From: Nonomuraea sediminis
Lineage (GTDB): Bacteria > Actinomycetota > Actinomycetes > Streptosporangiales > Streptosporangiaceae
Assembly (NCBI RefSeq): GCF_018531495.1
Contig: NZ_JAHDTI010000006.1
Span: 62,001-126,000 of the forward strand
Direction: 5' to 3'
Length of the DNA: 64,000 bases
The translations under genes were made by a program, and so were the position numbers. Numbering within the stretch: position 1 is the first letter of the stretch; each line of letters starts with the position of its first letter. Below, piece after piece: positions 20,990 through 30,312 of this stretch. The notes under the pieces were generated by a model that saw only the letters and a list, made by a program, of their open reading frames with translations, did no database searches and had not been told where the DNA came from.

Positions 20990-21874
20990 ATGACCCGGAT
21001 CCTGGTCACAGGCAGCGCGGGACGGCTGGGGCGGAGCGTGGTGACGTCGCTGGCCCAGGCGGGGCACGAGGTGATCGGCGTCGACTCCGTGCCCGGCACG
21101 CCGGAGGCCGCCGCGGCCACGATGCCCGCGGACCTGACCGAGCTGGGCGAGGCCTTCGAGGTGATGGCCCGCTTCCGTCCCGATTCCGTGGTGCACCTGG
21201 CCGCGATCGCCACGCCGTTCAGCAGGACCGACGCGCTGACCTTCCGCGTCAACTCCCAGCTGGCCTTCAACGTCTGCGAGGCGGCCTCCGCCCTGGGGGT
21301 GGCGCGCGCGGTGATCGCCAGCAGCCCCACGGTGATCGGGTACGGCACGCCGGGCTGGGCGCCCCGTTACCTGCCCATCGACGAGGAGCACCCGGCCGAG
21401 CCGTGGAACGCCTACAGCATCTCCAAGCTCGTCGCCGAGCAGGTGATGCGCGGCTTCGCGCGGACCTCGGCCACCCGCTTCGCCGCCGTCAGGCCGTGCT
21501 TCGTGGTCGCGCCCGAGGACTGGTCGGGCTCGCCCACCCAGACGGGGCACACGATCGCCGAGCGGCTCGACCGGCCCGAGCTGGCCGGGGTCTCGCTGTT
21601 CAACTACCTCGACGCCAGGGACGCATCCGACATGATCGCCGCCCTGCTCGAGCGCCTGCCCGAGCTTCCCAACGGGGAGGTGTTCTTCGCCGGGGCCGCC
21701 GACGCGCTGGCCCGCGAACCGCTGGCCGACCTGCTGCCCGCCGTCATGCCCGCCACTGCGGGCCTGGCCGCGGGGCTGACCGGCACCTCCCCCGCTTTCT
21801 CCGCGGCCAAGGCCGAGCGCCTGCTCGGCTGGACGGCCAAGCGGAGCTGGCGCACCGAACTGGAGACGTCATGA
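20990..21874 (+). CDS. NAD(P)-dependent epimerase/dehydratase family protein
   Basis: 294 residues from ATG 20990, preceded by GAGGGGAAG. Extended SDR: Rossmann motif TGSAGRLG at residues 7-14, HLAAIATPF near 72-80, Ser pair in VIASSPTVIGYG, and the active-site Y-x3-K as YSISKLVAEQV near 146-156. C-terminal substrate-binding region includes LFNYLDARDASDMI. It may oxidise a sugar or sugar acid; its place directly downstream of the LacI operator and coupled (ATGA overlap) to an enolase-superfamily enzyme suggests a dehydrogenase or epimerase acting on the same sugar acid. It is distinct from the uronate dehydrogenase at 22943. Exact reaction unknown. Confidence 0.85.
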   Translation: MTRILVTGSAGRLGRSVVTSLAQAGHEVIGVDSVPGTPEAAAATMPADLTELGEAFEVMARFRPDSVVHLAAIATPFSRTDALTFRVNSQLAFNVCEAASALGVARAVIASSPTVIGYGTPGWAPRYLPIDEEHPAEPWNAYSISKLVAEQVMRGFARTSATRFAAVRPCFVVAPEDWSGSPTQTGHTIAERLDRPELAGVSLFNYLDARDASDMIAALLERLPELPNGEVFFAGAADALAREPLADLLPAVMPATAGLAAGLTGTSPAFSAAKAERLLGWTAKRSWRTELETS

Positions 21875-22920
21875 TCATCGATCTCAGGGTCACCGCCAGG
21901 TCCGCCGCGCTCCCCCGCCCGTGGGGTCCCGACGTCCCGGCCAACCACGTGCTGGTCTGCGAGGTGCTGCTGGAGGACGGGCGCACGGGCACCGGGTTCT
22001 CGTGGACGCCGCAGATCGGCGCGCATGCCGTACGGGCTCTGCTCGAGCACGATCTACGGGAGGCGCTGGTCGGGCTGGAGCCGCACCCGGAGGTGGTGTG
22101 GGACCGGCTGTGGCGGCACGTGCGCGAGGCGGGCGGCGGCGGGATCACCACGATCGCGCTGGCGGGGATCGACCTGGCGCTGTGGGACCTGCGCTGCGGC
22201 GGGCGCGGCCTGGCCGACGTACTGGGCCGGCGGCGCGAGTCGGTCCCCGTCTACGGCAGCGGCGTGAACCTGCACTATCCGCTGGCCGACCTGGTGGCGC
22301 AGGCCGAGCGGTGGAAAGCCGCGGGCTACCCGGCGGTCAAGATGAAGGTGGGCAAGGACGACCTGCACGAGGACGTCGAGCGGGTGGCCGCGGTGCGCGA
22401 GGTGATCGGGCCGCAGACGCTGCTGATGGTCGACGCCAACCAGCGCTGGGACCTGCACCGCGCCCGCAGGGCCGTGGCCGCGCTCGCCCCCTACGGCCTG
22501 CACTGGCTGGAGGAGCCGCTCCCGGCCGACGACCTGGCCGCGCACGTCGAGCTGCGCCGCTCGGTCGACGTGCCGATCGCGGTGGGCGAGAACGTCTACA
22601 CGGTGTACGGCTTCCGCGACCTGCTGACCGCGGGCGCGTGCGACGTCGTCCAGCCCAACCTGGTGCGGGTGGGCGGGATCACGCCGTTCCTGCGGATCGC
22701 GGAGCTGGCCAGGGCCTTCGACGTGCCGGTCCACCCGCATCTGCTGCCCGACGTGTCGGGGCAGCTTGCGCTCGCGCTGCCGTTGCCGTGCATGGTGGAG
22801 GACGTCGAGGACGCCTCCCTGGCGGCGCTCGGGCTGCTGGCCGAGCCGTACCCGGTGGCGATCGAGGAGGCCAGGCTGCGGGCGGGGCCGCACGCCGGAC
22901 TGGGGCTCAACTGGCGGTGA
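21871..22920 (+). CDS. Mandelate racemase/muconate lactonizing enzyme family protein (enolase superfamily)
   Basis: 349 residues, overlapping the previous stop by 4 nt. An N-terminal capping domain (1-115) is followed by a TIM-like barrel with the MR-type catalytic set: Lys pair in AVKMKVGKDD (K-x-K), metal ligands in MVDANQRW, WLEEPLP and AVGENVY, and a general-base His in VPVHPHLLPDVSG. These enzymes abstract a proton alpha to a carboxylate and then racemise, dehydrate or open/close lactones. In an oxidative uronate cluster a sugar-acid dehydratase or a galactarolactone-cycloisomerase-like role (opening the lactone made by uronate dehydrogenase) is plausible but not proven. A third LacI box lies 6 bp after its stop codon. 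Confidence 0.88.
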   Translation: MIIDLRVTARSAALPRPWGPDVPANHVLVCEVLLEDGRTGTGFSWTPQIGAHAVRALLEHDLREALVGLEPHPEVVWDRLWRHVREAGGGGITTIALAGIDLALWDLRCGGRGLADVLGRRRESVPVYGSGVNLHYPLADLVAQAERWKAAGYPAVKMKVGKDDLHEDVERVAAVREVIGPQTLLMVDANQRWDLHRARRAVAALAPYGLHWLEEPLPADDLAAHVELRRSVDVPIAVGENVYTVYGFRDLLTAGACDVVQPNLVRVGGITPFLRIAELARAFDVPVHPHLLPDVSGQLALALPLPCMVEDVEDASLAALGLLAEPYPVAIEEARLRAGPHAGLGLNWR

Positions 22921-22926
22921 GCCCTT

Positions 22927-22938
22927 GCAATCGGTTGC
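22927..22938. promoter_or_regulatory. LacI operator copy 3 in a convergent intergenic gap
   Basis: GCAATCGGTTGC matches the other two LacI boxes but lies in the 22-bp gap between the convergent 3' ends of the genes ending at 22920 and 22943. No promoter is expected here. It may be an auxiliary site, a roadblock, or the relic of a promoter moved by rearrangement. Confidence 0.5.
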
Positions 22939-22942
22939 AGGT

Positions 22943-23737
22943 CTACCAGGCCTCACCGACCGGCCTGATGGTGAACATGCCGCCCGCCCTGTCGTGCTCG
23001 GGGTCGGACAGGTCCGGCTCGCCGTGCTGTGCCAGGACGCCGGCGGCGCCGGTCTCGGAGTCGTCCTTCGAGACGTAGCCGATGGCCCGCGCCTCGTCGA
23101 GCGACCACCAGCGGCGGGCGTTGTCCGACACGCCCCACACGACGTGGTACCCGGGCGCCGTCAGCGCGGCCTCGACCAGGGCGGCCAGGTCGCCGGGCGA
23201 GATCCAGGTGGCCAGCCCCCGGGTGTCGGCCGAGCCCTCGTTGCAGGTGCCGAGCCGGATCACGGTCACGTTCATGCCGTACCGGTCGTGGTAGAGGCTG
23301 CCCATCGCCTCCATCACGACCTTGCTGACGCCGTAGTAGGTGTCAGGGCGCGGGAAAGCGTAGTCGGGCAGGTCCTGGCCGGAGGCCGGCCTGGTGTGGA
23401 ATCCGGCCGCGTGGTGGCTGCCCATCAGCACCAGGTGCTCGACGCCCTCCTTCCTGGCAACCTCCATCAGCACGTGCAGGCCGTCGATGTTGGCCCGCAC
23501 GATGTCGGCCCAGGGATGCTCGCGGCTCTGCCCGCCGAGATGGATCACGGCGTCCACGCCCTTCACGGCATGGGTCATGGCGGCCTCGTCGCACAGGTCG
23601 GCGGTGACCCACTCCTCGCCGTGGCCAGGATCCAGGGGGCGCAGGTCGGAGAGGCGGAGTATCCGGCCGTCGCGGGCCAGGCGGGGGCGGAGGAGCGTGC
23701 CGACCTTGCCGGCGGCGCCGGTCATGAGGATGCGCAT
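22943..23737 (-). CDS. udh: Uronate dehydrogenase-like NAD-dependent oxidoreductase
   Basis: 264 residues, the same length as Agrobacterium/Pseudomonas uronate dehydrogenase (about 265). Shared features: TGAAGKVG Rossmann motif at 6-13, LRLSDLRPLDP, HLGGQSREHPW, the catalytic Y-x3-K in DTYYGVSKVVMEAMG, VIRLGTCNEG, LATWISPGDLAALVEAAL, and the late HVVWGVSDNARRWW block. It oxidises D-glucuronate or D-galacturonate to the aldarolactone with NAD+, the entry step of the oxidative uronate pathway whose later enzymes are encoded at 27779-31569. It diverges from the ABC importer; its upstream region holds a GTTCACATGAAC dyad and the IclR box at 23845. Confidence 0.88.
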   Translation of the reverse strand: MRILMTGAAGKVGTLLRPRLARDGRILRLSDLRPLDPGHGEEWVTADLCDEAAMTHAVKGVDAVIHLGGQSREHPWADIVRANIDGLHVLMEVARKEGVEHLVLMGSHHAAGFHTRPASGQDLPDYAFPRPDTYYGVSKVVMEAMGSLYHDRYGMNVTVIRLGTCNEGSADTRGLATWISPGDLAALVEAALTAPGYHVVWGVSDNARRWWSLDEARAIGYVSKDDSETGAAGVLAQHGEPDLSDPEHDRAGGMFTIRPVGEAW

Positions 23738-23810
23738 GCGTTCCGTTGTACAAGACTCTGTTCCAAATTCACATCCTTGAATATTGACCGTGACCTACGC
23801 CACTCGTTAC

Positions 23811-23822
23811 GTTCACATGAAC
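23811..23822. promoter_or_regulatory. GTTCA-N2-TGAAC dyad upstream of udh
   Basis: GTTCACATGAAC has perfect 5-bp arms identical in sequence to half-sites of the IclR boxes but with a 2-bp rather than a 6-bp spacer. It lies 74 bp upstream of the udh ATG and 23 bp from the box at 23845. Possibly a variant site for the same regulator. Confidence 0.35.
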
Positions 23823-23844
23823 TAGCTCCACGTCCTCGTAAGTT

Positions 23845-23860
23845 GTCCACGTATGTGAAC
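23845..23860. promoter_or_regulatory. IclR box 1, upstream of sugar ABC importer
   Basis: GTCCACGTATGTGAAC: half-sites GTCCA and TGAAC separated by 6 bp with a central TAT. The same GTYCA-N6-TGRAC pattern recurs at 26970 (before iclR) and 30293 (before glucarate dehydratase). It ends 13 bp before the importer ATG, overlapping the expected leader, which suggests repression. Confidence 0.6.
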
Positions 23861-23873
23861 GGGAGGCGGTCTG

Positions 23874-25181
23874 ATGTCACGCCAACTGCTCGGGGTCGCA
23901 GTCGCCACGGCCCTGGCCGTCACGCTGACAGGCTGCGGTTCCGGGGGATCAAGCTCAGACGACGCACTTCAGATCTGGATCAGGCAGGCACCTGACTCCG
24001 ACTCGGCCAAGACGGCCAAGAAGCTGGCCGACGCCTTCACCAAGGCCAGCGGCGTGAAGACGAAGGTCGTCGCGTTGTTCGACGACTTCGAGACCAAGCT
24101 GCAGCAGCAGGCGGCCCAGAAGAAGCTTCCCGACATCGTCATCAACGACACCGCCCAGCTCGGCAACATGCACACCCAGGGCTGGCTGCGCGAGATCGAC
24201 ATGAACGCGGTGGCGGGCCACGACAAGCTGTCTGAGACCGCGTTGAAGGCCGCGCAGGGCAGCGACGGCAAGTACTACGGCGTGCCGTTCTCCGCCCAGT
24301 CGTTCGCGCTGATCATCCGCAAGGACTGGCGCGAGAAGGTCGGCATGCAACCGCCCCAGAGCTGGGACGACCTGGCCAAGCTGGCCAAGGCCTTCACCGA
24401 GAAGGACCCCGACGGCAACGGCCAGGCCGACACCTACGGCTTCGTGGCCCCGGCGGGCACCAAGCGCGGCTACGCGTCCTGGTACGCCTCCTCGCTGATC
24501 TACGCCAACGGCGGCGACTTCATCAAGGCCGCGGGCGGCGGCAAGTTCGCCTCCACCGTGACCGACCCCAAGACCGTGGAGGCCGTGCAGTTCCTGCAGG
24601 ACCAGTTCTGCAAGGCCAAGACCGTCAACCCGGGCGCGGTCAGCAACGACACCACCGTCACCCACGAGGTCTTCGAGAAGGGCCAGGGCGGCATCTACCT
24701 GGTCGGCCCGTACGTGCTCGCCCGCTTCATCAAGAGCATCGGCACCGACAAGCTCGAGGTCGACCCGGTGCCCAACGGCCCGTCCGGCGGCCCCGGCACC
24801 CTCGGCGAGGGCGAGAACGTCTACCTGATGGCCGGTTCGGGCAACCAGGACGGGCAGAAGAAGTTCGCCGAGTTCGCCGTCTCCGCCGACGGCCAGAAGA
24901 TCGGCATGAACAAGGACGCCAACGGCGCCATCGTCCGCCTGCCCGTCAACACCGCGGTCGACCTGTCCGCCGAGCGCTCCGACCCGCGCTGGAAGGTCTT
25001 CCAGGACTCCTACGCGCACGCGGTCTACGCCCCGCCGGTGCCGAACTGGGCGCCGATCAGGCAGGACTCGGCCGACGCCTTCAACGCCGTGTGGGCCGAC
25101 TGCTCGGCCGACGTCAAGACCAAGATGGGCGAGCTGAACACCAAGCTCACCCAGGAACTGCAGTCGCAGAAAGCCTCATGA
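23874..25181 (+). CDS. ABC sugar importer, substrate-binding lipoprotein
   Basis: 435 residues. Lipoprotein signal peptide with lipobox LTGC (Cys about 21, from VTLTGCGSGGSSSDD), then a family-1 solute-binding fold: DALQIWIRQAPDSDSAKTAK, WLREIDMNAVAG, YGVPFSAQSFALIIRKDW and YLVGPYVLARFIK. The Gly/Ser stretch after Cys is typical of surface lipoproteins. It would capture an extracellular oligo- or monosaccharide, presumably a uronate or uronate-containing saccharide given the neighbours. It is the first gene of a three-gene importer operon, and its stop overlaps the next ATG (ATGA). An IclR box sits immediately upstream. Confidence 0.93.
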   Translation: MSRQLLGVAVATALAVTLTGCGSGGSSSDDALQIWIRQAPDSDSAKTAKKLADAFTKASGVKTKVVALFDDFETKLQQQAAQKKLPDIVINDTAQLGNMHTQGWLREIDMNAVAGHDKLSETALKAAQGSDGKYYGVPFSAQSFALIIRKDWREKVGMQPPQSWDDLAKLAKAFTEKDPDGNGQADTYGFVAPAGTKRGYASWYASSLIYANGGDFIKAAGGGKFASTVTDPKTVEAVQFLQDQFCKAKTVNPGAVSNDTTVTHEVFEKGQGGIYLVGPYVLARFIKSIGTDKLEVDPVPNGPSGGPGTLGEGENVYLMAGSGNQDGQKKFAEFAVSADGQKIGMNKDANGAIVRLPVNTAVDLSAERSDPRWKVFQDSYAHAVYAPPVPNWAPIRQDSADAFNAVWADCSADVKTKMGELNTKLTQELQSQKAS

Positions 25182-26103
25182 TCTCGACCGCCACGCGCGC
25201 GCCGAACAGGTCCGCGACCCCCCACCGCCGCGCCAAGAAGGTGCGGCGGCGGGGGACGCTGACCGCCTGGCTCTTCCTCGCGCCCGCCCTCCTGCTGTTC
25301 CTGTACTTCAAGTTCATCCCCATGATCGAAGGTCTGCGGATGAGCTTCTTCGAGGTCAGGCCGTTCCTCGGCGACCGCTTCGTGGGCCTGGACAACTACC
25401 GGACGATCGTCACCGACGACGAGTTCGTCGGCGCGATCTGGCACAGCGTGCTGCTGGCCGTCGGCACCACCGTCGGGTCGCTGCTGCTCGGGTTCGTGCT
25501 CGCGCTGCTCATCGAGGGCTCGGCCAGGTATCTGTGGTTCGTCAGGACCGCGGCGTTCCTGCCGGTCGTGACCACGATGGCGGCCGTGGCCGAGGTGTGG
25601 CGCATCATGTACCACCCGGCGCCGACCGGCACGATCAACCACCTCCTCGGCTGGATCGGGCTGGGGCCCGAGCCGTTCCTGGCCAGCGAGCACTCCTCGC
25701 TGCTTTCGATCATGGGTCTGTCGATCTGGCGTGGCGCGCCGTACGACATGATGATCCTGCTGGCGGGGCTGGTCGGCATCGACCGCACGCTGTACGAGGC
25801 GGCCGCCGTGGACGGCGCGACCACCTGGGAGCGGCTGCGGCACATCACGCTGCCGGCGCTGCGGCCGGTGTTCTGGATCCTGGCCACGCTCGCCGCGATC
25901 CGCGGGCTGCGCGTCTTCGTCGAGGTCTACGCGCTCACCAACGGCGGGCCGAACGGCTCCACCGAGGTGCTGATGACGCTGATGTACAAGCTCGGCTTCC
26001 AGAAGGGCGAGCTGGGCGTGGGCGCGGGGGTGGGCATCGTGCTCTTCCTGGCCACGCTGGTGCTCACGGTCGTCGTCCAGGTCATCCGCAGGAGGCAACC
26101 GGC

Positions 26104-26107
<4 letters not shown>
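25178..26107 (+). CDS. Sugar ABC transporter permease (MalF-type)
   Basis: 309 residues from ATG 25178, which overlaps the SBP stop. Basic N-terminal 30 residues, then six predicted membrane helices beginning LTAWLFLAPALLLFLYFKFI. The EAA loop, which docks the ATPase, is seen as LYEAAAVDGATTWERLRHIT at about residues 206-225. Pairs with the next permease. No ATP-binding subunit is encoded here; in actinomycetes such importers commonly share a genome-encoded MsiK-type ATPase. Confidence 0.93.
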
Positions 26108-26967
<860 letters not shown>

Positions 26968-26969
26968 GT

Positions 26970-26985
26970 GTCCATGTATCTGGAC
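26970..26985. promoter_or_regulatory. IclR box 2, upstream of iclR
   Basis: GTCCATGTATCTGGAC: perfect 5-bp arms GTCCA/TGGAC with a 6-bp spacer containing TAT. It starts 3 bp after the permease stop and ends 22 bp before the iclR ATG, consistent with autoregulation. The best-conserved of the three boxes. Confidence 0.65.
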
Positions 26986-27007
26986 GGCATCCACTATTCT
27001 GGAATCC

Positions 27008-27763
27008 ATGGAGCCCTTGATGGTCAAGTCCGCCGAGCGGACAGTCCGCATCCTGGAGGCTCTGGCGGCCTCCCCGGACAAGCTCACGCTCTCCGAGCTC
27101 CAGCAGAGCACGGGGTTCCCGCGGAGCAGCCTGCACGCGCTCATGCGCACGCTGGTCGAGCTGAACTGGGTGGAGACGGACGGTTCCGCCTTCGGGATCG
27201 GACCGCACGCCCTGCTGACCGGCACGGCCTACCTGGACAAGGATCCCGCGTTGCCGCTGGCGCAGGAGACGCTGGAGGACCTGCGCGCCGAGACAGGCCA
27301 GACCGCGCACTTCGCCCGGCGCGACGAGGCCCACGTGCTGTACCTGGCGACCAGGGAGTCGCGCGAGGCGCACCACGTCATCCCCAGGGTGGGCCGCCGG
27401 CTGCCCGCGCACGTCACGGCGCTCGGCCAGGTGCTGCTCGCCCAGCTCACCGACGACGAGGTCAAGGCGCTGCTGCCCGAACCGCTGCCGGGGCTGACCG
27501 AGCACAGCATCGTCGACGTGGCCAAGCTCACCGGCGAGCTGGACCAGGTCCGCACCAGGGGCTGGGCCTACGAGCGCGAGCAGGGCACCCCCGGCGTGGC
27601 CTGCGTGGCCGTGGCCGTGGACTACCGGATCCCGGCCACCGACGCGATCAGCTGCTCGATGCCGGCGGGGTTGCCGCCCGCCGAAGTAGAGAAGATCACC
27701 GACGCGGTGATCAGGCATACCCGCAAGCTGGCTGCCACCCTGCGCAGGGAGGGCATCCGCTAG
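27008..27763 (+). CDS. IclR family transcriptional regulator
   Basis: 251 residues. The winged helix at about 1-65 begins VKSAERTVRILEALAASPDK with the HTH in LTLSELQQSTGFPRSSLHAL. The C-terminal effector domain (about 80-250) has the GAF-like IclR fold, with TAHFARRDEAHVLYLATRES and the conserved YEREQGTPGVACVAVAV block. IclR proteins commonly control catabolism of aromatic or sugar acids. Its own upstream box and identical boxes before the importer and glucarate dehydratase make it the probable regulator of the whole uronate island. The effector may be galactarate, glucarate or a keto-deoxy intermediate (inference). Confidence 0.94.
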   Translation: MEPLMVKSAERTVRILEALAASPDKLTLSELQQSTGFPRSSLHALMRTLVELNWVETDGSAFGIGPHALLTGTAYLDKDPALPLAQETLEDLRAETGQTAHFARRDEAHVLYLATRESREAHHVIPRVGRRLPAHVTALGQVLLAQLTDDEVKALLPEPLPGLTEHSIVDVAKLTGELDQVRTRGWAYEREQGTPGVACVAVAVDYRIPATDAISCSMPAGLPPAEVEKITDAVIRHTRKLAATLRREGIR

Positions 27764-27778
27764 AAAGGATCATTGTTG

Positions 27779-28684
27779 ATGCGGCTAGATGGTGTTCTCT
27801 TCTTCCCCGTGACTCCCTTCGATGAGGCGGGTGCCGTAGCGGAAACGGCATTGGCCGAGCACGTCGCCCAGGGGGTCGCGGCCGGGGCGGGAGGAGTGTT
27901 CACCGCCTGCGGCACCGGCGAGTTCAACGCTCTCGACCTCGACGACTACACCCGGGTCGTGGCCGGCTCGGTGGCGGCCACGGGCGGGCGCGTCCCCGTC
28001 TTCGCCGGGGCGGGCGGCCCCGCGCCGGCCGCCAGGGCCTTCGCCGCCGCCGCTGCCGCGCGGGGCGCCGACGGGCTCCTGCTCATGCCGCCTTACCTGG
28101 TCAGCTCCCCCGCCGAGGGCCTGGTGCGCTACGTGCGCGAGGTCGTGGCGGCGACCGACCTGCCGGTCATCGTCTACCACCGCGGCAACGCCCGCTTCAC
28201 CCCCGCCGCGGCCGCGGAGGTGGCCGCGATCCCGCAGGTGATCGGCCTGAAGGACGGGCTGGGCGACTTCGATCTGCTCCAGCGGATCATCCTGACGGTA
28301 CGGCGGGCGGTGGATCGCGACTTCACCTTCTTCAACGGCCTGCCGACCGCCGAGTTCACCGTGCCCGCCTACCGGGGGCTGGGGGTCAACCTGTACTCCA
28401 GCGCCGTCTTCGCCTTCGCGCCCGAGATCGCCCTGGCCTTCTACAAGGGCGTCACGGCCGGCGACGACGACCTGGTGCAGCGCCTGCTGACCGATTTCTA
28501 CCTGCCGCTGGTGACGCTGCGCGACCAGGTTCCCGGTTACGCGGTCGCGCTGATCAAGGCGGGCGTACGGCTGCGCGGCCTGGACGTGGGCGGCGTGCGC
28601 GCCCCGCTGATCGACCCGACGCCGGAGCACGTCGCGCGGCTGGAACGCATCATGAACACCGGCCTGGAGATCGCCGGGGCCTGA
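27779..28684 (+). CDS. kdgD: 5-dehydro-4-deoxyglucarate dehydratase (DapA superfamily)
   Basis: 301 residues from ATG 27779; two TTG codons directly upstream are alternative starts and AAAGGA lies 9 nt before the ATG. (beta/alpha)8 barrel of the DHDPS/NAL family. It begins LDGVLFFPVTPF as in kdgD enzymes, contains FTACGTGEFNAL, and has the Schiff-base Lys in VIGLKDGLGDFDLL and the Tyr in VIVYHRGNARFT. It dehydrates and decarboxylates 5-keto-4-deoxyglucarate to 2-oxoglutarate semialdehyde, the penultimate step of aldarate degradation. It follows iclR by 15 bp and is followed by a strong terminator shared with the convergent dehydrogenase that uses its product. Confidence 0.92.
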   Translation: MRLDGVLFFPVTPFDEAGAVAETALAEHVAQGVAAGAGGVFTACGTGEFNALDLDDYTRVVAGSVAATGGRVPVFAGAGGPAPAARAFAAAAAARGADGLLLMPPYLVSSPAEGLVRYVREVVAATDLPVIVYHRGNARFTPAAAAEVAAIPQVIGLKDGLGDFDLLQRIILTVRRAVDRDFTFFNGLPTAEFTVPAYRGLGVNLYSSAVFAFAPEIALAFYKGVTAGDDDLVQRLLTDFYLPLVTLRDQVPGYAVALIKAGVRLRGLDVGGVRAPLIDPTPEHVARLERIMNTGLEIAGA

Positions 28685-28688
28685 TCGT

Positions 28689-28715
28689 GCCGGGGGCGGG
28701 CCGGCCGCCCCCGGC
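28689..28715. terminator. Bidirectional terminator between kdgD and the aldehyde dehydrogenase gene
   Basis: Perfect 11-bp stem GCCGGGGGCGG / CCGCCCCCGGC with a 5-nt loop, located 4 bp after the kdgD stop and 7 bp after the end of the convergent dehydrogenase gene. No T-run, as is common for actinomycete terminators. Confidence 0.75.
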
Positions 28716-28722
28716 CCTCGCG

Positions 28723-30189
28723 TCAGCGAACGCCGTCGACCCGCCGCGGGATGCCCAGCGGGTTGCCGTCCTTGAGCTCGTCGGGCAGCAGCTCCTCGGG
28801 CCAGTCCTGGTAGGCGGTGGGCGCCAGCCAGCGGTCGATCGCGGTGGCGCCGACCGAGGTGTGGGCGGTGTTCGTGGTGGCGGGCCACGGCCCGCCGTGG
28901 TGCATGGACCAGGCCACCGCCACCCCGGTGGGCCAGCCGTTCCAGATCAGCCGTCCCGCCTTGCGCTGCAGCACCTCCACCAGGTGCTCGGCCTCGGCGG
29001 CGTCGGCGGCGTGCACGGTGGCCGTCAGCGAGCCCTCCAGCCGCTCGAGCACGGCGGGCAGGTCGGAGGCGTCCTGGTAGGTCACGAGGATCGCGGCGGG
29101 GCCGAAGCACTCCTCCGCGATCCCCGGCAGCTTGGCCGCGAAGGTGTCCAGATCGGTGGTGAAGACCTTCGGCGTGACCGCCAGCGCGCCCTCGCCCGGC
29201 TGCCCCTCGGCCAGCAGGTTCAGCTCGCCGAGCCGCCCGAGGCCGCCCAGGTACCCGTCGCGGATCCGCTCGGCCAGCATGGGCCCGCCCGCGCTGCCCT
29301 CGACGGCGTCCACGACGGCCTTGCGCAGCTCGTCGTCGTCCGGCGCGAACACCAGCCCGGGGTTCGTGCAGAACTGCCCCACGCCCAGCGTCAGCGAGGC
29401 CGCGAACCCGCTGGCGACCTGCGCCGTGGCCGCGGAGGGCAGCACCACCACCGGGTTGACGCTGCCCAGCTCGCCGAAGAACGGGATCGGCGTGTCCCGC
29501 TCGTCGATGAGCGCCTGGATCGCCTTCCCCCCTGCCACCGAGCCGGTGAACCCGGCCGCCACCACGGACGGGTGCCGCACCAGGTCCGCGCCCGCCTGCA
29601 GGCCGTGCACCAGCCCCAGCAGGTCCGGGTACGGCAGGGCCGCCCGGACCACCCTGGCCACCGCCGCCGAGGTGTTCGGATGCCCGGGATGCGCCTTGAC
29701 CACCACCGGGCACCCGGCGGCCAGCGCCGAGGCGGTGTCGCCGCCCGCCACGGAGAACGCGAAGGGGAAGTTGCTGGCGGCGAACACCGCCACCACGCCC
29801 GGGAGCGGCTGCTTGATTCGGCGCACGTCCGGCCGGGGCGGCGTGGCGGCGGGATCGGCGTGGTCGATGATCGCGTCGAGGTACCCGCCGTCCTTGATCA
29901 CCTGCGCGAAGAGCCTGAACTGCCCGGCGGTCCTGGCCACCTCCCCGCGCAGCCGTACCTCGCCGAGCGCGGTCTCCTGGTCGGCGAGCCGCCACAGCTC
30001 GTCCACGTGCGCGGACAGCGCGTCGGCGACGGCCTCGAGCGCCTCCGCGCGTTCCTCGGCCGGGGTCGCCCGCCAGGCCTCGCCCGCGGCGGCGGCCGCG
30101 GAGACCACCATGTCGACCCGGGCGCTGTCAGCCTCGGCCAGGCCCGCGCCGACCTGCTGTCCTGTCCTCGGGTCGTGTCCGTAGATCAT
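28723..30189 (-). CDS. 2,5-dioxovalerate (2-oxoglutarate semialdehyde) dehydrogenase
   Basis: 488 residues from ATG 30189, preceded by GGGAGG at 7 nt. Aldehyde dehydrogenase superfamily, KGSADH branch: VVAVFAASNFPFAFSVAGGD with the Asn that orients the oxyanion, VVKAHPGHPNTS cofactor-binding segment, FTGSVAGGKA, catalytic Glu in FFGELGSVNPV, and catalytic Cys in GVGQFCTNPG. The C-terminal NGWPTGVAVAWSMHHGGPWP is characteristic of the 2,5-dioxovalerate-specific family. It oxidises the kdgD product to 2-oxoglutarate using NAD(P)+, feeding the TCA cycle. It diverges from glucarate dehydratase across 123 bp containing two IclR-like sites. Confidence 0.92.
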   Translation of the reverse strand: MIYGHDPRTGQQVGAGLAEADSARVDMVVSAAAAAGEAWRATPAEERAEALEAVADALSAHVDELWRLADQETALGEVRLRGEVARTAGQFRLFAQVIKDGGYLDAIIDHADPAATPPRPDVRRIKQPLPGVVAVFAASNFPFAFSVAGGDTASALAAGCPVVVKAHPGHPNTSAAVARVVRAALPYPDLLGLVHGLQAGADLVRHPSVVAAGFTGSVAGGKAIQALIDERDTPIPFFGELGSVNPVVVLPSAATAQVASGFAASLTLGVGQFCTNPGLVFAPDDDELRKAVVDAVEGSAGGPMLAERIRDGYLGGLGRLGELNLLAEGQPGEGALAVTPKVFTTDLDTFAAKLPGIAEECFGPAAILVTYQDASDLPAVLERLEGSLTATVHAADAAEAEHLVEVLQRKAGRLIWNGWPTGVAVAWSMHHGGPWPATTNTAHTSVGATAIDRWLAPTAYQDWPEELLPDELKDGNPLGIPRRVDGVR

Positions 30190-30273
30190 CGCTTGGCCTC
30201 CCAGTGCAATATCACACTTCACAATCTACCGCTTGACACCCTCACGGGGCGATTCTTACAGTTGCCGCACATC

Positions 30274-30289
30274 GTTCACAAATCTGTCG
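30274..30289. promoter_or_regulatory. Degenerate IclR half-box
   Basis: GTTCACAAATCTGTCG has a good left half (GTTCA) and a weak right half (TG at the correct 6-bp spacing). It lies 3 bp upstream of box 3 and may form a tandem site. Confidence 0.3.
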
Positions 30290-30292
30290 CTC

Positions 30293-30308
30293 GTTCACAT
30301 ATATGGAC
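30293..30308. promoter_or_regulatory. IclR box 3, upstream of glucarate dehydratase
   Basis: GTTCACATATATGGAC: half-sites GTTCA and TGGAC with a 6-bp spacer carrying TAT, matching boxes 1 and 2. It ends 4 bp before the gudD ATG, and also sits in the divergent region that drives the dehydrogenase gene. Confidence 0.6.
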
Positions 30309-30312
30309 GGTC

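Noticed and set aside
27773-27778. TTG start for kdgD
   Set aside because: The ATG at 27779 is immediately downstream with AAAGGA at suitable spacing; TTG is less likely.
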